Below, in pieces: positions 7,012 to 10,639 of a stretch of 10,639 nt of DNA (within the stretch, counting starts at the first letter, position 1; the number at the start of each line of letters is the position of its first letter). This DNA comes from Flavobacteriales bacterium UBA5869 (lineage in GTDB: Bacteria > Bacteroidota > Bacteroidia > Flavobacteriales_D > Crocinitomicaceae). Both the position numbers and the translations under genes were made by a program. The stretch spans positions 24,085-34,723 of the forward strand of contig DJFP01000049.1 of assembly GCA_002432565.1 (NCBI GenBank). The letters run 5' to 3'. Under the pieces are notes generated by a model. That model was not told the DNA's origin and made no database searches. It worked only from the letters and a program-made list of their open reading frames with translations.

Positions 7012-7019
7012 CAAAGGTA
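7012..7019 (-). promoter_or_regulatory. Candidate Bacteroidota -7 element for the SDR gene
   Basis: On the minus strand the bases are TACCTTTG, an exact TAnnTTTG match, 19 bases before the SDR ATG. No TTG sits at the usual -33 distance, so an activator such as the adjacent AraC-type protein may be needed; that is speculation. Confidence 0.55.
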
Positions 7020-7077
7020 TAGCCCGAATCAGGCGGCTTGTTTGCGTGAAGCAATCCAAGAGTTGCAAAAAACAAAT

Positions 7078-7142
7078 AATCATCAATTATAAACGGTTCA
7101 ATTAGCATGAAGAACTACAAACCTTCTTGATAATTGATGATT
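7078..7142. repeat. Palindromic intergenic repeat, copy A
   Basis: AATCATCAATTAT (7078-7090) and ATAATTGATGATT (7130-7142) form a perfect 13-base inverted repeat, and GGTT/AACC further inside can extend the stem. It lies 13 bases past the AraC-type stop and upstream of the SDR promoter. It shares TTCAATTAGC and the 19-base word AACCTTCTTGATAATTGAT (7120-7138) with copy B on the other side of the AraC gene. It may terminate the AraC-type transcript. Confidence 0.7.
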
Positions 7143-7155
7143 CCTTCACTGATCA

Positions 7156-8079
7156 TTAATTCCGGAAGGAATTCGGGGTGATCTGCGTGTGTTTCCGGAA
7201 GAAATTAGAGAAATGCGCCACTTCTTCAAATCCCAAACAATAGCCAATCTCGGAAACGGTCCAGTTTGTCTGTTTCAGTAAGATCTTTGCTTCCTGGGTA
7301 ATGCGGTGACCAATTACTTCGGTTGTTGTTTTTCCGGTGTTTTCTTTCAACACCTTATTGAGGTGATTGACATGAACCGCAAGTCGATCGGCAAAATCCT
7401 TGGCAGTTCTCAAGCCAATCCGCTGCTGGTTCGATTCAATTGGGAACTGTCGTTCCAATAGCTCCACAAATAAAGACGTAACCCTTTCCGAAGCCGTATG
7501 TTTTGGGTATAAAACTGAAGCCGGCTGCAATTTTTGCCCTAAATGAATCAATTCCATCACATAATTCCGGATCAGATCGTACTTAAATGCATAATCAGAA
7601 GACTGTTCTGCTTTCATTTTTGAAAAAACGGTTCTGATGTACTGGTATTCGCTTTCGGACAATTCAAAAACAGGTACGCTTCCAGGGCTGAAAATCGGTA
7701 GTTCATCCAATGCAAAACCGGTATTTGCTCTTGTAATGAAATCCGTACTGAAAACACAAAAAACCGCGTTATGGTTCTCGTCTTCGGAAGTATAATTATA
7801 AGGAACTTTCGGAGTAGCAAAAAGGAGTGCATATCTTTCAATGTCAATGACTTTATCAGCATATTCCGCCGTACTTTTTCCCGAAATCAGGCTGATTTTG
7901 TAATACAAACGACGGTTGTAGGGCATTTTCCCTTTCTTACCATTGCTCTGCGCAAGTAATTCACTGGTGTCAAACACATTGAACTGACCCAACTCCTTAC
8001 CAATTCCTTCCGGAACTATCGATGAGCCATTGAGATTACAGATCGACTGGTAAAATTCTTCCAAACTTAGGAACTCCAT
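7156..8079 (-). CDS. AraC-family transcriptional regulator
   Basis: A 307-residue DNA-binding regulator from the ATG at 8079 (MEFLSLEEFYQS). The N-terminal ~200 residues fit a cupin-like AraC ligand-binding domain (for example RLYYKISLISGKS and the following strands). Residues ~219-307 are the double helix-turn-helix: the first HTH around AKDFADRLAVHVNHLNKVLK, a connecting helix (EVIGHRITQEAKILLKQT), and the second HTH in WTVSEIGYCLGFEEVAHFSN, followed by the family's FFRKHTQITPNSFR. The frame continues to a TTG at 8124, but that lies inside a repeat and upstream of an exact -7 promoter box (8100-8107), so I reject it. It is transcribed toward the SDR gene with a 163-base spacer. Regulators of this group often control an adjacent oxidoreductase; the ligand is unknown. 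Confidence 0.92.
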   Translation of the reverse strand: MEFLSLEEFYQSICNLNGSSIVPEGIGKELGQFNVFDTSELLAQSNGKKGKMPYNRRLYYKISLISGKSTAEYADKVIDIERYALLFATPKVPYNYTSEDENHNAVFCVFSTDFITRANTGFALDELPIFSPGSVPVFELSESEYQYIRTVFSKMKAEQSSDYAFKYDLIRNYVMELIHLGQKLQPASVLYPKHTASERVTSLFVELLERQFPIESNQQRIGLRTAKDFADRLAVHVNHLNKVLKENTGKTTTEVIGHRITQEAKILLKQTNWTVSEIGYCLGFEEVAHFSNFFRKHTQITPNSFRN

Positions 8080-8099
8080 GTGAGATGAATTGCAAAATT

Positions 8100-8107
8100 C
8101 AAATATA
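8100..8107 (-). promoter_or_regulatory. Candidate Bacteroidota -7 element for the AraC-family gene
   Basis: On the minus strand TATATTTG matches TAnnTTTG exactly, 20 bases before the ATG at 8079. A TTG lies 14 bases upstream, inside repeat copy B, which is shorter than the usual 17-23 base spacing. The box decides the start codon of the gene. Confidence 0.6.
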
Positions 8108-8115
8108 CGGAGATT

Positions 8116-8211
8116 AATTATCAATTATGAATTTCAAAATTATCAATGGATTCAATTAGCTACAACAGGGGTTAACCTTCTTGATAATTGATCATTTTTC
8201 CATTGATAATT
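8116..8211. repeat. Palindromic intergenic repeat, copy B, with two interleaved inverted repeats
   Basis: Two inverted repeats interlock: ATCAATTAT (8120-8128) with ATAATTGAT (8184-8192), and AATTATCAATGGA (8138-8150) with TCCATTGATAATT (8199-8211), a perfect 13-base pair. TAATTGA-type arms inside allow a further stem. The second pair ends on the stop codon of the metallopeptidase gene; on the minus strand its stem is followed by TTTG, so it may act as a terminator. The word AACCTTCTTGATAATTGAT (8174-8192) and TTCAATTAGC (8151-8160) are shared with copy A. Confidence 0.7.
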
Positions 8212-9935
8212 CATTTTCCCAGCATCATCTGTCGGATATCTCTCACCGGAGCGCTTCCGTAACTCAGGAATTTTTCGTGGAATCTTTTAAGATCAAATGC
8301 CTTTCCCTGTTTTTTCATCAATTCCTCTCTTAAACTGCAAATTTCAGTGAAACCGGTATAATAGCTGCAAAGCTGCACCTGGCTTAAAGTTGCCCGTCTC
8401 CACTTCCCTTCAGCTTCTGCTTGCTGCTGATAAGCTTCATTGACCAGTAAATTCATAGCTTGTTCTTTGGTGAAATAAAGGTTGTGAACAGAATAATCCA
8501 AAATGGTATTACAGGTCGTTCTTAAATTCCATTTGTAGTACATCAACCACATTTCCGGGCTATTGTTACCATATCCGTTCTCCAGCATCATTAACTCGGT
8601 GTAAACCGCCCAACCTTCCACCATTGCTCCATTCCCAAAAATCGATTTGATGATACTCGGTGAATTATTGCTATAAATCAATTGCGTATAATGTCCCGGA
8701 ACAGCTTCGTGAATATTCAGGATTTGCAATACGTAATCGTTGTATTCGCGCAGGTAACTTTCCGATTGCTCAGTCGGCCAGCCATTCATGCTTCCAACAT
8801 TGTAGTACGTGTTTCCATTCTTGTCATAAGGTCCGGGAGCAGAAATAGAAGCTCCGGCAACTCCCGCCATGTAATCCGGTTCCCGGCGAACTACCAGCGG
8901 TTTTTTCGGGTCCAGGTAGATTAATTTCTTGTCCCGCACAAATTTCTCCAGCTGCGGGATTTGTTTCTCGATGTCCTTTTGAAAATTTTCCGGTGTGGTG
9001 TGCTGCAAAGAAAGCTGATCGATCAATTGCTTCACCAACACATATTCGTCTTTTGGCATTGGCTTCGACCCCATGTGCTTATTCCAAATCTGGCGCGAAA
9101 TCTTCACCATTTTTTGATGCAGTTCTTTTTTGTGGGTCAAAGCACTTTGGTAGATTTCTTTTGCCGATTTATCCGACTGTAAATCGAACTCGAATTTCTT
9201 AGCATACAATTCACTTCCTAAGCGGAAGCTTCTCGGGCTCGGGTTAGGCATTTTTTCCAGCCAGCCGGCAAATCCATTGATCGCCTTTATAGCCGCATCA
9301 CTCCTTTTCAGTAATTCTGCCTTTTCGCCGGCGGTCAACTTGCTTTTTTCTAAGGCTGCAGGCAAATCGGTAGTAAACACCGACAATCCTCCGCGGTTTT
9401 GCTCAATTGCCAATTGCGTGTGTTCCTTTGTTGGGTTCTTGATATTCTTTTTTGCGGCCTCATAATAAGCCGGAACATGTTTCAACCGAATGGAAAAGTT
9501 TTTCAAACGCTCATCCAGCGGAGCGTAATTATTCCCCAGCATTTCTGCAAAACCTCCACACACGTTGTAATTGGACGGATTCCACTCTCCGGATTTCAGT
9601 TGTTCACGGTCCCAATTGCTTCCTTCCAAATAGTTGCGCATTAGCTTCAGATCAATTTGGTTTGCCTCCGAAAGTTTATCCGATTGGAATTGGCTCAGCT
9701 GCTCCAATTCCTTTTGCACAAATTGACGCTCTTTTTCTTCCCGTGCTTTATCCGGAACTACCAAAACAGAATCATACTTATGGAAACCCGTACTGCTTGC
9801 CCATCCGGGATTCATTTCCCACAAGCGCAATACAAATGCTTCTTTGTACTTGTCAAAATCATCATCTGTTTGTACTTTTTCTTCCTGGCAGGCTGCCAAA
9901 ACACAAAGAACTCCAAAGAAAAACCATTTTTTCAT
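8211..9935 (-). CDS. DUF885-family lipoprotein, putative zinc metallopeptidase
   Basis: A 574-residue envelope lipoprotein from the ATG at 9935. The signal peptide MKKWFFFGVLCVLAACQ has lipobox LAAC with the lipidated Cys at residue 16. A longer frame starting at 9986 would bury this signal peptide and overlap the upstream gene, so it is rejected. The DUF885 hallmark HEAVPGH (HExxPGH, residues 409-415) supplies two probable zinc-binding His and a catalytic Glu. Downstream, VEGWAVYTE (E440) offers the likely third ligand, and LDYSVHNLYFTKEQA (H484) is the conserved C-terminal motif. The N-terminal half is helical with many charged residues. Its length is normal for the family (~550-600). DUF885 proteins are thought to be carboxypeptidase-like zinc peptidases; the substrate is unknown. 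It starts 32 bases after the DUF6265-YCII gene on the same strand, so the two may be one transcript. Confidence 0.92.
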   Translation of the reverse strand: MKKWFFFGVLCVLAACQEEKVQTDDDFDKYKEAFVLRLWEMNPGWASSTGFHKYDSVLVVPDKAREEKERQFVQKELEQLSQFQSDKLSEANQIDLKLMRNYLEGSNWDREQLKSGEWNPSNYNVCGGFAEMLGNNYAPLDERLKNFSIRLKHVPAYYEAAKKNIKNPTKEHTQLAIEQNRGGLSVFTTDLPAALEKSKLTAGEKAELLKRSDAAIKAINGFAGWLEKMPNPSPRSFRLGSELYAKKFEFDLQSDKSAKEIYQSALTHKKELHQKMVKISRQIWNKHMGSKPMPKDEYVLVKQLIDQLSLQHTTPENFQKDIEKQIPQLEKFVRDKKLIYLDPKKPLVVRREPDYMAGVAGASISAPGPYDKNGNTYYNVGSMNGWPTEQSESYLREYNDYVLQILNIHEAVPGHYTQLIYSNNSPSIIKSIFGNGAMVEGWAVYTELMMLENGYGNNSPEMWLMYYKWNLRTTCNTILDYSVHNLYFTKEQAMNLLVNEAYQQQAEAEGKWRRATLSQVQLCSYYTGFTEICSLREELMKKQGKAFDLKRFHEKFLSYGSAPVRDIRQMMLGK

Positions 9936-9967
9936 CCCGAAAATTTTTAGCGTAAGAATACGAATTA

Positions 9968-10639
9968 TTAAAACTTCTTCCGCCATATTTTATCGGAAGC
10001 ATCCAGGTATTCGGAAATTGCAGCCGAACCGTACCATGGAATTAAATCGTAGGCCAGTAACCCTGAATTCACTGCCGGATCCGTTTTCAACAAGGCCTCC
10101 GCTTCTTCTTTAGTAGTAACATTGAAAATAAACAAACCGCGGTATGTGAGTGAATTCTTACCGAAAGGACCTGCAACAATCAATTTTCCTTCTTCCACCA
10201 AACGCCCTATATTTCCCATGTGCCCGGTGAAACAACTATCAATATACTTTTTATCTGTCGTTGTATTCGGGCCCGTTTTCAACGCAACAAACATATAGTT
10301 CTTCATTCCGTAATCGTCGCCTTTTAGTTTTTCAGCAAGCGCTTTATCGTATTTAGGATTATCCGTTGTGTTTTCGTCTTTTGCAGCAGAAAGAACAGGT
10401 TTAGATCTCTTCATCGTAAAACTGAAACCGTTATTTTTTTCGCCAGAAACTTCTACAAAAATGGCATCGGCAGATACTTTTTTGTAGCAGATCTTTTTAG
10501 GAAAATCGTGGGCCTTATTCTCAAAAATGAAACCGGAATCCGAAGCGGTCAGCTTAAATTCTACCTGTTTTCCATTATTCTGACCTATGACTGTCGGTAT
10601 GTAGAATGTTCCGTTCTTTCGTTCTATCAAATCCAGGTA
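9968..10639 (-). CDS. DUF6265-like plus YCII-like two-domain protein, 5' end missing
   Basis: The frame is open to the window edge (first visible residues YLDLIERKNG), so the N-terminus is outside; 223 residues are seen. Visible residues ~1-75 look like the C-terminal part of a DUF6265 domain: GKQVEFKLTASDSGFIFENKAHDFP ends in the family's FENxxHDFP signature, followed by KICYKKVSADAIFVEVSGE. A linker (~78-105) leads to a YCII-type ferredoxin-fold domain at ~112-205: MKNYMFVALKTGP, then GHMGNIGRLVEEGKLIVAGPFG with the conserved His140, and a TDPAV segment with Asp187, the His/Asp pair typical of YciI proteins. Neither domain has a firm biochemical role. It probably precedes the metallopeptidase gene in one transcript (32-base gap). 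A signal peptide may lie in the missing part. Confidence 0.75.
   Translation of the reverse strand, partial: YLDLIERKNGTFYIPTVIGQNNGKQVEFKLTASDSGFIFENKAHDFPKKICYKKVSADAIFVEVSGEKNNGFSFTMKRSKPVLSAAKDENTTDNPKYDKALAEKLKGDDYGMKNYMFVALKTGPNTTTDKKYIDSCFTGHMGNIGRLVEEGKLIVAGPFGKNSLTYRGLFIFNVTTKEEAEALLKTDPAVNSGLLAYDLIPWYGSAAISEYLDASDKIWRKKF

Noticed and set aside
8080..8124. A TTG start for the AraC-family gene, adding 15 residues.
   Set aside because: The TTG lies within the palindromic repeat and upstream of an exact -7 box, so it would not be transcribed from that promoter.
7078..8211. A CRISPR array or transposon ends around the AraC gene.
   Set aside because: There are only two copies 1.05 kb apart with no regular spacers, no transposase and no visible target-site duplication; a short palindromic repeat fits better.
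9452..9955. A 167-codon plus-strand open frame.
   Set aside because: It lies wholly antisense to the well-supported DUF885 gene, has no recognisable motifs, and is rich in residues expected from a shadow frame.
9936..9986. A 17-residue extension of the DUF885 protein.
   Set aside because: It would overlap the upstream gene and push the lipoprotein signal peptide inside the protein.

Overview
The window looks like a stretch of chromosome from a Bacteroidota bacterium, probably in the Flavobacteriales; a Fluviicola/Crocinitomicaceae-like host is a guess from overall protein character. Supporting signs are the Bacteroidota-type -7 promoter element (TAnnTTTG) upstream of four genes, weak or absent Shine-Dalgarno sequences, SPII lipoproteins, and the protein repertoire. 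There are ten or eleven protein genes (two cut by the window ends), short spacers, and no RNA genes, IS elements, phage genes or CRISPR that I can see.

Layout. (1) 1-1838, plus strand: the 3' end of an HlyD-type periplasmic adaptor, overlapping by ATGA a TolC-type outer-membrane channel; this is the envelope half of a tripartite exporter whose inner-membrane pump should lie to the left. (2) 1895-2776, minus: lipoyl synthase lipA with its own promoter, convergent with the tolC-like gene. (3) 2933-3541, minus: a very AT-rich lipoprotein gene whose C-terminus resembles the first half of a thioredoxin fold with the CxxC cysteines replaced. (4) 3683-6157, plus: an OsmC peroxiredoxin overlapping by 8 bases the 23S rRNA methyltransferase rlmB, followed by two tandem RDD-family membrane-protein paralogues. 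(5) 6231-10639, minus: an SDR oxidoreductase, an AraC-family regulator just upstream of it, a DUF885-type lipoprotein metallopeptidase, and a truncated DUF6265-YCII two-domain protein.

The spacers are more unusual than the genes. The gap between the convergent second RDD gene and the SDR gene is filled by a near-perfect 21-base inverted repeat with a nested hairpin, apparently a bidirectional terminator. The spacers on both sides of the AraC gene carry two related palindromic elements sharing a 19-base word. The lipA/lipoprotein spacer has a degenerate repeat of AGTTCAA. These look like members of intergenic short-word repeat families.

Most genes are ordinary housekeeping or common accessory genes. 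I found no convincing undescribed multi-gene system; the leads worth checking are the cysteine-less half-thioredoxin lipoprotein, the RDD pair, the DUF6265-YCII fusion and the spacer repeats.
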